The notes below the pieces were generated by a model. That model did not search any database and was not told where the DNA came from. It saw only the letters and a list, made by a program, of their open reading frames with translations. Shown here piece by piece: positions 18,801 through 26,944 of a stretch of DNA of 64,000 nt; positions within the stretch are counted from its first letter, which is position 1, and each line of letters begins with the position of its first letter. This stretch comes from Sphingobium algorifonticola (GTDB lineage: Bacteria; Pseudomonadota; Alphaproteobacteria; Sphingomonadales; Sphingomonadaceae): contig NZ_RZUL01000005.1 in the NCBI RefSeq assembly GCF_004005485.1, forward strand, positions 62,001-126,000, in the 5' to 3' direction. The translations under genes were made by a program, and so were the position numbers.

Positions 18801-18830
18801 GGGCGCTTGCCTTCGCGCAGCGCCCGTTTT
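18801..18830 (+). terminator. Rho-independent terminator after gatB
   Basis: A 7-bp all-GC-rich stem, GGGCGCT (18801-18807) with AGCGCCC (18819-18825), an 11-base loop, then GTTTT. It lies 9 bp after the gatB stop and would end the gatCAB message. Confidence 0.7.
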
Positions 18831-18956
18831 CGCCGCTACGGGGCCGGTGCGACTGCGGGTGCCGGTGCGGCTGCTCCGGTGAATCGGATCGCCGTATCGG
18901 TCGCTTTTATCTGTGACACTTCGCGCCTGGTGACCCCATAACGGCCTGCGCGAGGC

Positions 18957-19124
18957 TCAAATCTCGTCCGGGCCGCGTCCCGGTTCATCGATATTCGGCA
19001 CGTCCGGCTGGATTTCCGGTTCCTGATAGTCGGGCGCTTCGTCGGGCGTCTGCATCGGCGGCAGTTCGTCCGGCGATTGCGGTTCGATCACGTCGGGCGG
19101 TGGGATGTCGGGGTTGGTGGCCAT
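18957..19124 (-). CDS. Small Pro/Asp/Glu-rich protein
   Basis: A 55-residue acidic protein beginning MATNPDIPPPDVIEP and ending DEPGRGPDEI. It has no Cys, no membrane segment and almost no hydrophobic core, so it is probably disordered. The start is supported by AAGGAG seven bases before the ATG at 19124. I recall similar short PPPDVIEP proteins as uncharacterised genes in sphingomonads. A near-consensus GGAAC-N16-CGCT promoter lies just upstream at 19153-19177, in common with the stress-type promoter of the divergent gene. Function unknown; a role in stress protection is only suggested by the promoter. Confidence 0.7.
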   Translation of the reverse strand: MATNPDIPPPDVIEPQSPDELPPMQTPDEAPDYQEPEIQPDVPNIDEPGRGPDEI

Positions 19125-19152
19125 GGCGTTTCTCCTTTTTCTGTATGCCGCA

Positions 19153-19177
19153 AGCGCCGACCAGGGCTGTTGGTTCC
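19153..19177 (-). promoter_or_regulatory. Near-consensus EcfG-type stress promoter (minus strand)
   Basis: On the minus strand GGAAC (19173-19177) is followed after 16 bases by CGCT (19153-19156), one mismatch from the EcfG -10 element CGTT. It sits 28 bases before the ATG of the small acidic gene, a suitable distance. Weaker than the plus-strand copy nearby. Confidence 0.4.
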
Positions 19178-19210
19178 GGCGCGATAGCACGGCTGGTCGC
19201 ATCGGCGGAT

Positions 19211-19235
19211 GGAACGTGTGCCTCTGTCCGCCGTT
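19211..19235 (+). promoter_or_regulatory. EcfG general-stress promoter, GGAAC-N16-CGTT
   Basis: GGAAC at 19211-19215, a 16-base spacer, and CGTT at 19232-19235 match the promoter of the alphaproteobacterial general stress sigma factor EcfG. The start codon of the downstream small membrane protein is 36 bases past the -10 element, leaving room for its GGAGGAG ribosome-binding site. Confidence 0.7.
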
Positions 19236-19270
19236 TCCTCTTCACGATAATCGACCGGAGGAGACCCATC

Positions 19271-19546
19271 ATGCCCAACAACGACACTGACGCACCATCG
19301 CCTGCGTCCGCGCCCGTTCACACGACGACGATCATCGAAAGGCGCAGCGGCGGCGGTGGGATGGTCATTATCGCCATCGTTGGCCTGGCCCTCCTCCTTG
19401 CCGTCGGCTATTTTCTGATGGTGTCCGATGCACGCGAAAATGCACAGAGTGAAGCAGTGATCGGCGCGGCCAAATCGGTCGGAGATGCGGCGGGCAGTGT
19501 CGGCGATGCTGCCAAGGGCGCTGCCGACAAGCTCAAAGACGAGTAA
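19271..19546 (+). CDS. Small single-pass membrane protein, probable stress-regulon member
   Basis: A 91-residue protein. A polar N-terminus (MPNNDTDAPSPASAPVHTTT) leads to a Gly-rich turn (RRSGGGG), one transmembrane helix (MVIIAIVGLALLLAVGYFL, about 43-61), then an Ala/Gly-rich amphipathic tail with three repeats of the SVGDAAG/KGAADKLKD kind. The ATG at 19271 has GGAGGAG placed correctly upstream. A perfect GGAAC-N16-CGTT element at 19211-19235 puts it in the EcfG general stress regulon by inference. I know no function. The tail repeats could form a LEA-like amphipathic helix along the membrane, a guess from composition. Confidence 0.75.
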   Translation: MPNNDTDAPSPASAPVHTTTIIERRSGGGGMVIIAIVGLALLLAVGYFLMVSDARENAQSEAVIGAAKSVGDAAGSVGDAAKGAADKLKDE

Positions 19547-19732
19547 TGCGGCGTTCCACACACCTAAAATCCTGCGGATTCAGCAAATCTTTGCGATTCT
19601 GGGCGACAATGTCCTCAATGTCGGGGATATTGACATGACGCTGTAAACTGCGGCGTCATGCGCCGTCCCTTGTTGCCTGACCCCCGGGGACGCCGGGAAC
19701 AGGCGGCCGTCAATCGGGGAAACGCGCGTCGC

Positions 19733-21121
19733 ATGGTTCGCTTGTTCAAACATTATGTGCCGCATGCCGTGCTGCTGCTCGGCTTTCTCGACTTCATCCT
19801 GTTGCTGTGCGCGGCGGAAGCCGCCTGGGTGCTGCGCGCGCACCAGATTGGCATGGATGTCGATTATGTGGCTACGCGTGCCGCGCCGCTGGTCAGCTTC
19901 GCCCTGGCATTGCAGATCGGGATGATCGCCGTCGGCGTCTATGGCACGGAGGCGTTGCAATCGCTGCGTTTCGCGATGGCGCGCCTGATCGTCGCGATTT
20001 CGCTTGGCGTGATATTCCTGTCCGTAATGCACTTTTTGATGCCGGGCATGACGCTGTGGCGGTCCAATTCGCTTTACGCCATGGGCTTTGCAGTCCTGTT
20101 TCTCATGGTGCTGCGGCTGCTGGTCGGATCGATGTTGGGGGGCGAGAGCTTCAAGCGTCGACTGGTCGTGCTGGGCGCGGGCGCACGGGCCGATCGCATC
20201 CGCCAGCTGGAACAGCGCAAGGGATCAGGATTTCTGGTGGTCGGCTACATTGGTATGAACGACGGGCCGCAGTTGATCCCGGAGGCGATCAATCGCAGTG
20301 CGATCTACAATCTGGCCGATTTCGTTGTGCGTCTGGCGGCAACCGAAGTTGTCCTGGCGCTCGAGGAGCGGCGCAATGCGATCCCGATGTCGGACCTGTT
20401 GCGTATCAAGACGACCGGCGTCCATGTGAACGATCTGTCGACGTTCCTCGAACGCGAAACCGGCCGTGTCGATCTCGATAGCGTGAACCCGAGCTGGCTG
20501 ATCTTCTCTGACGGTTTTTCGGCCGGACAGCGGCTGTCATCAATGGCGAAGCGCCTGTTCGACGTTCTGGCAAGCGCGCTGCTGCTGTTGCTTACCGGGC
20601 CTGTCATCCTGCTGGCCGCGATACTGGTCAAGCTCGACAGCAAAGGACCGGCTTTCTACCGCCAGCAGCGGGTCGGGCTGTACGGGCAGGAGTTCTGGAT
20701 CGTGAAGCTGCGCACCATGCGGCAGGACGCGGAGGTCGCGGGTCAGGCGCAATGGGCCGAAAAGGACGATCCGCGTATCACCCGCCTTGGCCACTGGCTG
20801 CGCAAGCTGCGTATCGATGAGCTGCCGCAGACCTGGACAGTGCTGAAAGGTGAAATGAGCTTCGTGGGGCCGCGGCCGGAACGGCGGCAGTTCGTCGAGG
20901 ATCTGGAACAGCATCTGCGTTATTATGCCGAACGGCATATGGTGAAGCCGGGCATCACCGGCTGGGCGCAGATCAACTATCCTTATGGCGCCTCGATCGA
21001 AGATGCGCGCAACAAGCTGGAATATGATCTTTATTACGCAAAAAACTATACGCCGTTCCTCGATCTCCTGATCCTCATCCAAACCCTGCGCGTCATCCTT
21101 TGGCCCGAAGGCGCGCGATAG
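19733..21121 (+). CDS. XrtA/PEP-CTERM-associated polyprenyl sugar-phosphate transferase (EpsB type)
   Basis: About 462 residues. The N-terminal half has four or five membrane helices and a CoA-binding-like Rossmann segment (RRLVVLGAGARADRI). The C-terminal half is a bacterial sugar transferase: RQQRVGLYGQEFWIVKLRTM, DDPRITRLGHWLRKLRIDELPQ (read in two pieces), GEMSFVGPRPERRQF and KPGITGWAQINYPYG. Such enzymes attach the first sugar phosphate to undecaprenyl phosphate to start exopolysaccharide. The start MVRLFKHYVPHAVLLL fits the TIGR03013 family N-terminus; an ATG at 19658 would add 25 polar residues. It heads an operon with PrsK, PrsR and PrsT, the usual XrtA-locus neighbours. No exosortase gene is in the window. 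Confidence 0.85.
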   Translation: MVRLFKHYVPHAVLLLGFLDFILLLCAAEAAWVLRAHQIGMDVDYVATRAAPLVSFALALQIGMIAVGVYGTEALQSLRFAMARLIVAISLGVIFLSVMHFLMPGMTLWRSNSLYAMGFAVLFLMVLRLLVGSMLGGESFKRRLVVLGAGARADRIRQLEQRKGSGFLVVGYIGMNDGPQLIPEAINRSAIYNLADFVVRLAATEVVLALEERRNAIPMSDLLRIKTTGVHVNDLSTFLERETGRVDLDSVNPSWLIFSDGFSAGQRLSSMAKRLFDVLASALLLLLTGPVILLAAILVKLDSKGPAFYRQQRVGLYGQEFWIVKLRTMRQDAEVAGQAQWAEKDDPRITRLGHWLRKLRIDELPQTWTVLKGEMSFVGPRPERRQFVEDLEQHLRYYAERHMVKPGITGWAQINYPYGASIEDARNKLEYDLYYAKNYTPFLDLLILIQTLRVILWPEGAR

Positions 21122-21124
21122 GCC

Positions 21125-23215
21125 GTGATAAGCCTGTCGCTCCAGATTATCGGTGATGCGGGCTATGCGCTCGCGGCGGCGCTGTTTGCGGCGTTGGCGA
21201 TCTTTGTCCTGCGGGGTAGTGTAAACAGCATCGAGCGGGCATTGCTGTGCGCCGGAACATTCCTGACCGCGGCCTGGGCTTTGCATACAGCGGTAAACAG
21301 CGTTTCCGCACCGCTCAGCGGTCTGTTCGAGAGCGTCCGCAACGGAACATGGCTGCTGTTCATGTTTGCGCTGCTGCGGCGGGGGGAAGGGCGGCTCACA
21401 CGCCATCCGCTCTCGCTCAGCCTGATCTACGCGGTGCTCGGTGGGTTACTGCTGTTGCAGACGAGCGCCGACCTCGCGCCTGCGCATCTGGTAGCCGACA
21501 ATTTCGCCGCGCTGGTGCGGTTCAGCGTGATGCTGCGCATGATGTTCGCCATCGGTGCGCTGGTACTGGTCCACAATCTGTTCACCATTTCCGCGCCGGA
21601 AGGCCGTGCGCGGATCGTGATGGTCATGGCGGCGCTGGCGGCAATGTGGACTTACGATCTCAACCTTTACAGCATCGCTCTGATTTCGGCCGATAACGTG
21701 TCCGAACTTTATGCCTTGCGGGGAGCTGGCATGGCCGTGCTAGCGGTCGTGATGGGCTTGGGCCTGCGCGGTGGCGGTGCCTGGCGGTTGCGCCTGTCAC
21801 GCACGGTCACCTTCCGGTCGTTGTCGATTGCCGCCGTCGGGCTGTATTGTGTCGCCTTCGCGCTGGTGGTGATGGGAATTGAGAGTGTCGCTGGACCCTA
21901 TGCGCGTGAGATAGAGATTGCCCTGCTGTTCACGACGCTGGTCGGCGCAATCGTCATGCTCCCGTCGCAACGGTTCCGCGCGCTCGTGAAGATGCAGGTC
22001 GCCAAGCATTTTTTCCAGCACCGCTACGATTATCGGGCTGAATGGATACGCTTTGTCGATACGATCGGCGCGCCGGGCGAAGGGGCCGCACCCCTTCATG
22101 CCCGTGTCGTCAAGGCGATGGCCGACATCACCGAATCCACGGGTGGCCTTCTGCTGCTGCCCGATGGCGGCGGCGGCCTGGCGCTGGAGTGCCGCTGGAA
22201 CTGGGCGGATGTCCCGGTGCCTGCCATCGCGCTTGATCCCACCGACGTTGCGGCGCTCGAACGCAGCGGTGCGATCATGGATCTCGATGCTGCGCGCGCC
22301 AAGGGGGGCGTCGCCGGCGTCGCATCGTGGATGCTGATGGACCTGAACGCTTGGGCGCTCGTTCCGCTCGTTCATTTCGACCGGCTCGCCGGGGCGATAC
22401 TGTTGTCGCGGCCGCTCGTGGACCGGCGGCTCGACTGGGAGGATTTCGACATGCTGCGCGCCGCCGGTCGGCAGGTGGCCAGCTATCTGCGCGAGGCGCA
22501 GGGGCAGCAGGCGCTGGATGATGCCCGCCGCTTCGACGAGTTCAACCGCCGCTTCGCCTTCATCATGCACGACCTCAAGAATCTGGTTAGCCAGCTTTCG
22601 CTACTTTCCCACAACGCGGAGCGGCATGCCGAAAATCCCGCGTTTCGTGCCGACATGCTGCTGACGCTGCGCGAGTCGGTAGGGAGGATGAACGACCTGC
22701 TCGCCCGTCTTTCCCAGCATAACAACGCGCGCGCCGAGGAACCGCGGCCGACTGATGTCCTGTCGATCGCACGCATTGTCGCACTGTCGCGGGCAAGGCA
22801 GCATCGGATCGACGTTCGCGGTGAAGCACCATTGGCGCTTGCCGACCCGCAGCGCGTTGAACAGATACTGATCCACCTTGTCCAGAACGCCATCGACGCT
22901 AGCGCGCCGGACGTGCCGGTGACGCTTTGCCTTGGCGTTCGCGACGGGCAGGCGTGCATCGATGTGATCGACCAGGGCAGCGGGATGAGCGCCGAGTTCA
23001 TCCGGCGCGACCTGTTTCAGCCCTTTGCGTCCAGCAAGCCGGGCGGTTTCGGGATAGGCGCGTTCGAGGCGCGGGCGCTCGCGCTGTCGATGGGCGGTCG
23101 GCTCGATGTGGAGAGCAGCCCCGGTGAAGGCAGCCGCTTTACGCTGCGCTTGCCACTAGCCGATGCTGCTGTTGCTGTTCCGCCCGCCAACGATGAGCAG
23201 GAAAGGGCGGCCTGA
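21125..23215 (+). CDS. prsK: XrtA/PEP-CTERM system histidine kinase PrsK
   Basis: A 696-residue membrane histidine kinase. Residues 1-280 hold about eight hydrophobic helices. A GAF-like sensory domain covers about 300-455, and the phosphoacceptor His482 lies in RFAFIMHDLKNLVSQLSLLS. The ATP-binding domain follows with NAIDAS, VIDQGSGMS, GGFGIGAFEARALALSMGG and GEGSRFTLRLPLA. The start is GTG, three bases after the sugar-transferase stop. The stop overlaps the prsR ATG (TGATG). PrsK is expected to phosphorylate PrsR and so control exopolysaccharide and PEP-CTERM protein genes; that role comes from family naming, not from data here. Confidence 0.85.
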   Translation: MISLSLQIIGDAGYALAAALFAALAIFVLRGSVNSIERALLCAGTFLTAAWALHTAVNSVSAPLSGLFESVRNGTWLLFMFALLRRGEGRLTRHPLSLSLIYAVLGGLLLLQTSADLAPAHLVADNFAALVRFSVMLRMMFAIGALVLVHNLFTISAPEGRARIVMVMAALAAMWTYDLNLYSIALISADNVSELYALRGAGMAVLAVVMGLGLRGGGAWRLRLSRTVTFRSLSIAAVGLYCVAFALVVMGIESVAGPYAREIEIALLFTTLVGAIVMLPSQRFRALVKMQVAKHFFQHRYDYRAEWIRFVDTIGAPGEGAAPLHARVVKAMADITESTGGLLLLPDGGGGLALECRWNWADVPVPAIALDPTDVAALERSGAIMDLDAARAKGGVAGVASWMLMDLNAWALVPLVHFDRLAGAILLSRPLVDRRLDWEDFDMLRAAGRQVASYLREAQGQQALDDARRFDEFNRRFAFIMHDLKNLVSQLSLLSHNAERHAENPAFRADMLLTLRESVGRMNDLLARLSQHNNARAEEPRPTDVLSIARIVALSRARQHRIDVRGEAPLALADPQRVEQILIHLVQNAIDASAPDVPVTLCLGVRDGQACIDVIDQGSGMSAEFIRRDLFQPFASSKPGGFGIGAFEARALALSMGGRLDVESSPGEGSRFTLRLPLADAAVAVPPANDEQERAA

Positions 23216-24555
23216 TGGTGGATACGCGTCCCAAATTGCTGATCGTCGAGGATGATCCCGGGCTGCAAAGGCAATTGCGCTGGGCCTATGACGACTATCA
23301 GCTTTTCATCGCGGGCGACCGCGAGGAGGCGATCGAGTTCCTGCGCGCCGAAACGCCCGATGTGGTGACACTGGACCTTGGCCTGCCGCCCGATCCCGAC
23401 GGTACGAGCGAGGGCTTTGCGACGCTCGAGGAGATGTTGCGGATCAAGCCTGATACCAAGATCATCGTCGCATCGGGCCATGGGGCGCGGGAGAGCGCGC
23501 TTCATGCCATTGCCGGGGGGGCTTATGATTTCTACCAGAAGCCGGTCGATATCGACCAGCTAGGGCTGATCGTGGCACGCGCCTTTCACCTGCACGCGCT
23601 GGAGCAGGAAAACGCGCGGCTGGTCGAGACACCCGCGCCCGACGATCGGGTTCTGGGGCGAGTCGTGACGGCGGCGCCCGAAATGCTGAAGGTCGCCCGC
23701 ACGGTCGAGCGGGTGGCGGCGACGGGTGTATCGGTTCTGCTGATGGGTGCGAGCGGCACCGGAAAGACATTGTTGGCGCAGGGCCTCCATCAGGCGAGCG
23801 GCGGCGCGGCAAATCCGTTCGTCATGCTGAACTGCGCCGTCCTTCCCGAAGCCGCGCTGGCCGCCGAGTTGTTCGGCGTCGAAGGGGGCGAAGATGCGAC
23901 GTCGGCAGGCAGGATCGCACCGGCGCACGGCGGAACCTTGTTTCTGGACGAAGTGGGTGACATGCCGGCGTCGATACAGAGCAGGCTGCTGCGTGTTCTT
24001 GAGGACAGGGGCAGAGAGGCGCAGGGGGCCATGCACAGTGCGCGGATCGTCTGCGCGACCCAGCATGACATGAAGGCCCTGATCGCCGAGGGGACTTTCC
24101 GGGAGGATCTCTATTACCGGCTTGCCGAAGTCGTCGTCGCCATTCCGCCGCTCAAGGATCGGCCCGGTGACGCTGTACTGCTGGCCCGGCATTTTCTGAC
24201 CCGTCATGCAGCGGCACTGAACCCGACGGTGAAAGGGCTGGCCCCGGATGCCCTCGCCGCCGTGGATGCATGGCCTTGGCCCGGCAATGTGCGCGAATTG
24301 GAAAACCGCGTCCGCCGCGCGGTCATCATGGCGGACGGGAAGCTCGTGACCGCCGACGACCTCGACTTGCCAGTGGCAGAGGGCGAGGAGGGGGATTGCA
24401 TCAACTTGCGTGCCGCCCGCGAAATGGCCGATCGCCGGGCCATTCGCCGCGCGATCGCCCGGTCGCAGGGCAATATATCGGGTGCCGCAAAGCTGCTCGG
24501 CATCAGCCGCCCGACGCTGTACGATCTGCTCAAACAATATGGCATGCAGGGATGA
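23215..24555 (+). CDS. prsR: PrsR-like NtrC-family response regulator lacking GAFTGA
   Basis: A 446-residue regulator. The receiver domain (1-125) has acidic residues VEDD and phospho-Asp54 in VTLDLGLPPD. The AAA+ domain (about 145-375) has Walker A GASGTGKT (178-185), Walker B LFLDEVGDMP (242-251) and an intact second region of homology REDLYYRL. A Fis-type helix-turn-helix GNISGAAKLLGISRPTLYDL (419-438) ends it. The loop that normally reads GAFTGA is missing: between ELFG and AHGGT the protein has VEGGEDATSAGRIAP. Without that loop the usual contact with sigma-54 is unlikely, as in TyrR or Rhodobacter NtrC, which work with sigma-70. The stop overlaps the next ATG by four bases. Confidence 0.82.
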   Translation: MVDTRPKLLIVEDDPGLQRQLRWAYDDYQLFIAGDREEAIEFLRAETPDVVTLDLGLPPDPDGTSEGFATLEEMLRIKPDTKIIVASGHGARESALHAIAGGAYDFYQKPVDIDQLGLIVARAFHLHALEQENARLVETPAPDDRVLGRVVTAAPEMLKVARTVERVAATGVSVLLMGASGTGKTLLAQGLHQASGGAANPFVMLNCAVLPEAALAAELFGVEGGEDATSAGRIAPAHGGTLFLDEVGDMPASIQSRLLRVLEDRGREAQGAMHSARIVCATQHDMKALIAEGTFREDLYYRLAEVVVAIPPLKDRPGDAVLLARHFLTRHAAALNPTVKGLAPDALAAVDAWPWPGNVRELENRVRRAVIMADGKLVTADDLDLPVAEGEEGDCINLRAAREMADRRAIRRAIARSQGNISGAAKLLGISRPTLYDLLKQYGMQG

Positions 24556-26519
24556 CAAGGCGGGCTTGGACGACGGGCCTTGCGATCGTCGGGTTGACGG
24601 CCGCATTGGTTGTGCTGCCTGCGCAAACCCTGCTGGCGGGCAATCGGGAGGATGCGCAGCCGATGCTGGCGCGCGCACTGGCCGCGCTCGACCGCGGAGA
24701 CGCGCGCATCGCACGGGTCGAATTGCTGAATGCGGTCCGCGCCGATCCCGACTGGGCAGCGCCACGGCTGGCGCAGGCGCGGGCGATGATCGCGCTGGGC
24801 GACGGACGCACGGCGCAGGACGCGTTGGAACGTGCGCGCGCTCTTGGCGCCCCGGCAGCGGTGACCCGAGCCATGATGGCGCAATCGCTGCTGATGAACG
24901 GCGATCCGGCTGCGGCCCTGGCGCAGGCGCAGGCGAAGGACGTGCCGCGCGCGGATGTGCCCTATGCCGCAAGGATGGCCGCCCTGGCGCTTGCGGACCT
25001 GGGGCGCGTGCCGGAAGCCTTCGCGGCTTTCGAGAAGGCGCTGGCGCTGTCACCCGATGATGCCGCGCTGTGGCGGGACATCGCTGTGTTCAGACGTGCG
25101 ACGGGAGATCGTGCCGCGGCTCTTCTGGCCAGCGATCGGGCGATCGCCCTCGCACCCGATGATCCGGCGGCGCTGACTTTGCGGGCGGAATTGGTGCGGA
25201 CACAATATGGGCCGGTCGCAGCGTTGCCCTGGTTCGACAAGGCCATAACCGTCGCGCCGGATTATCTGCCAGCCCTGACCGAATATGCAGCGACGCTCGC
25301 CGATCTGGGGCGCGCCCGGCAGATGCTGGCGCTGACCCGGCGGATCATCGCACGCGATCCGGCCAACCCCAGAGCCTTCTTCTTGCAGGCGGCGATGGCC
25401 GCGCGCGCTGGTGACATGGGCCTGGCGCGGCGCATGCTCGACCGGACCGAGGGGCGGCTGGACGATCAGCCTGCCACGATGCTGCTAAAGGGTATGCTCT
25501 ATCTCGATGGCGGCAATGCCACGCTCGCGGCCGATCAATTCAAGGCGTTGGTCGCGCGCCAGCCTTTCAATTTCCGCGCGCGGCTGCTCTATGGGCGGGC
25601 GCTCGCGGATATGGGGCAATATCGGGAGTCGGACGCCGTCCTCGGTCCGCTCGCCGCCCGCGCAGATGCCGATGGTCATGCCCTCACCCTTGCCGCGCGG
25701 GTTCGTGAACAGCTTGGCGATCGCGCAGGGGCCGATGCATGGCTGGTACGCGCAAGCCGACCCGAGCGTCAAACCGCCGCGCTCTTGCCACTCGATCCCG
25801 ATGTCGCGGCATTGAGCGCAAGGGCAAGTGCCGATCCCGGTCTCGCCGGACCCAATATTTCCTATGTTCGCGTTGTGCTGGCACGAGGGCAGACTGGTGC
25901 CGCCATCACCAGAGCGACCAAGCTCCGCGACGAAAATCCCGGCGCGCCGCAAGCGCATGTTGCGCTGGGCGATACGCTGGCGGAACTGCGGCGCTGGGGA
26001 GAGGCCGCGCGCGCTTATGCCGCTGCTGCCAATCTGGTTTATGATGAAGCGACGGCCATGCGGCTTGCGACGGCGTGGAACAACGCCGCACAACCCGCGC
26101 GCGCGGAACAGGCGCTGGGGCTGTTTCTCACGCAGAATCCCGGCAGTGTCGTTGCGTTCCGGCTGGCGGCGACGGCTTGGATGCGTACAGGCCAGTGGCA
26201 ACGCGCCACTGATGCGCTGGAACAGGTGCGTGCCCGCACCGGCAGCCGTGACGCATGGTTGCTGGCCGATCTCGCTTGGGCATGGCTGGGACGGGGCGAC
26301 GCGAATCGCGCGCTGGTCTATGCGCGGCAGGCCTATCGTCTCCAGCCGGCCGGACCGGTGACGACCGACGCTTACGGCTGGGCGCTTTTAAAGGCGAAAG
26401 GCGGCAATCAGGCCAGCGTCGATCTTCTGGAAAAGGCTGTCGTCCTGTCACCGGGCAATGCCCTGCTGAACGATCATCTGCGCACGGCAAGGGCGGCCCT
26501 CGCCAAAGCAGGCGCCTAG
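24552..26519 (+). CDS. PrsT-like TPR-repeat protein of the XrtA/PEP-CTERM locus
   Basis: A 655-residue exported repeat protein. The N-terminus MTRRAWTTGLAIVGLTAALV is a signal peptide or anchor, and residues after about 35 are tetratricopeptide repeats, for instance PMLARALAALDRGDARIARV, FAAFEKALALSPDDAALWRD and ALLASDRAIALAPDDPAALT. Family members in XrtA loci are annotated as lipoproteins (PrsT). Here no Cys follows the hydrophobic stretch, so lipidation is not supported and the protein is more likely periplasmic or membrane-anchored. The ATG at 24552 overlaps the prsR stop by four bases. It should act with the exopolysaccharide export or sorting machinery. Confidence 0.8.
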   Translation: MTRRAWTTGLAIVGLTAALVVLPAQTLLAGNREDAQPMLARALAALDRGDARIARVELLNAVRADPDWAAPRLAQARAMIALGDGRTAQDALERARALGAPAAVTRAMMAQSLLMNGDPAAALAQAQAKDVPRADVPYAARMAALALADLGRVPEAFAAFEKALALSPDDAALWRDIAVFRRATGDRAAALLASDRAIALAPDDPAALTLRAELVRTQYGPVAALPWFDKAITVAPDYLPALTEYAATLADLGRARQMLALTRRIIARDPANPRAFFLQAAMAARAGDMGLARRMLDRTEGRLDDQPATMLLKGMLYLDGGNATLAADQFKALVARQPFNFRARLLYGRALADMGQYRESDAVLGPLAARADADGHALTLAARVREQLGDRAGADAWLVRASRPERQTAALLPLDPDVAALSARASADPGLAGPNISYVRVVLARGQTGAAITRATKLRDENPGAPQAHVALGDTLAELRRWGEAARAYAAAANLVYDEATAMRLATAWNNAAQPARAEQALGLFLTQNPGSVVAFRLAATAWMRTGQWQRATDALEQVRARTGSRDAWLLADLAWAWLGRGDANRALVYARQAYRLQPAGPVTTDAYGWALLKAKGGNQASVDLLEKAVVLSPGNALLNDHLRTARAALAKAGA

Positions 26520-26523
26520 GCGA

Positions 26524-26871
26524 TCAAGCCTCGACCTCAACCGGCAGGTCATCCAGCGTAATGCCTATGCGACGCATCTGTGCCGCCACGGGCGGCCAGA
26601 CATGCTCCAGAAAATGCGCGCGTTCTGTTCGGCGCAGCTTGCGCGCGGCCCCATCGGCAACGAACATGCCGACACCCCGCTTCACAGTGATCAGCCCGTC
26701 GTCCTGAAAACTCTGATAGGCCTTGGCGACTGTCAGGGGGTTTGCGCCCTGTTGCGCGGCAAAGGCGCGGACCGACGGGAGCATGTCTCCATCGCGATAG
26801 TCGCCATCGAGAATGGATGCCGAAATAATGTCGCGCAGCCGCAGATAAACGGGTTTTGAATCATCAGCCAT
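26524..26871 (-). CDS. Short GntR-family regulator (YtrA type)
   Basis: A 115-residue regulator. The winged helix-turn-helix spans about 8-75: PVYLRLRDIISASILDGDY, GDMLPSVRAFAAQQGANPLT, VAKAYQSFQDDGLITVKRG and GMFV. Only about 40 residues follow, as in the YtrA subgroup, which lacks a large ligand-binding domain and usually controls transporters or cell-envelope genes. An inverted repeat (26889-26900 and 26925-26936) starts 18 bp before its ATG and is a plausible autoregulatory operator. It ends 4 bp from the prsT stop, converging. No transporter gene of the YtrB kind sits beside it, so its targets may be the nearby nitroreductase or be distant. Confidence 0.85.
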   Translation of the reverse strand: MADDSKPVYLRLRDIISASILDGDYRDGDMLPSVRAFAAQQGANPLTVAKAYQSFQDDGLITVKRGVGMFVADGAARKLRRTERAHFLEHVWPPVAAQMRRIGITLDDLPVEVEA

Positions 26872-26888
26872 GACTGATGCAGTGCCAT

Positions 26889-26936
26889 AATACAGCCCAT
26901 CACGTCAAGCGAATCTCAATACAAATGGCCTGTATT
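26889..26936. promoter_or_regulatory. Candidate GntR operator
   Basis: AATACAGCCCAT (26889-26900) and ATGGCCTGTATT (26925-26936) are reverse complements at 11 of 12 positions, separated by 24 bases. The left arm overlaps a CATAATAC sequence that could be the -10 of the minus-strand GntR gene. Long split palindromes in front of a GntR gene often mark autoregulation. Confidence 0.4.
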
Positions 26937-26944
26937 TTGTGACA

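Noticed and set aside
18836..18988. A 50-codon minus-strand frame starting inside the small acidic gene and ending in an Ala/Pro tail (GAAAPAPAVAPAP).
   Set aside because: It reads somewhat like the end of a protein, but it has no ribosome-binding site, overlaps another gene and matches nothing I know; too weak to call.
19560..19732. Possible sigma-54 promoter before the XrtA-locus operon.
   Set aside because: I looked for TGGCAC-N5-TTGCW and found no acceptable match.
23560..25053. A 497-codon minus-strand frame across prsR and prsT.
   Set aside because: It crosses the boundary of two coupled genes with clear domains and begins with low-complexity Pro/Arg sequence.
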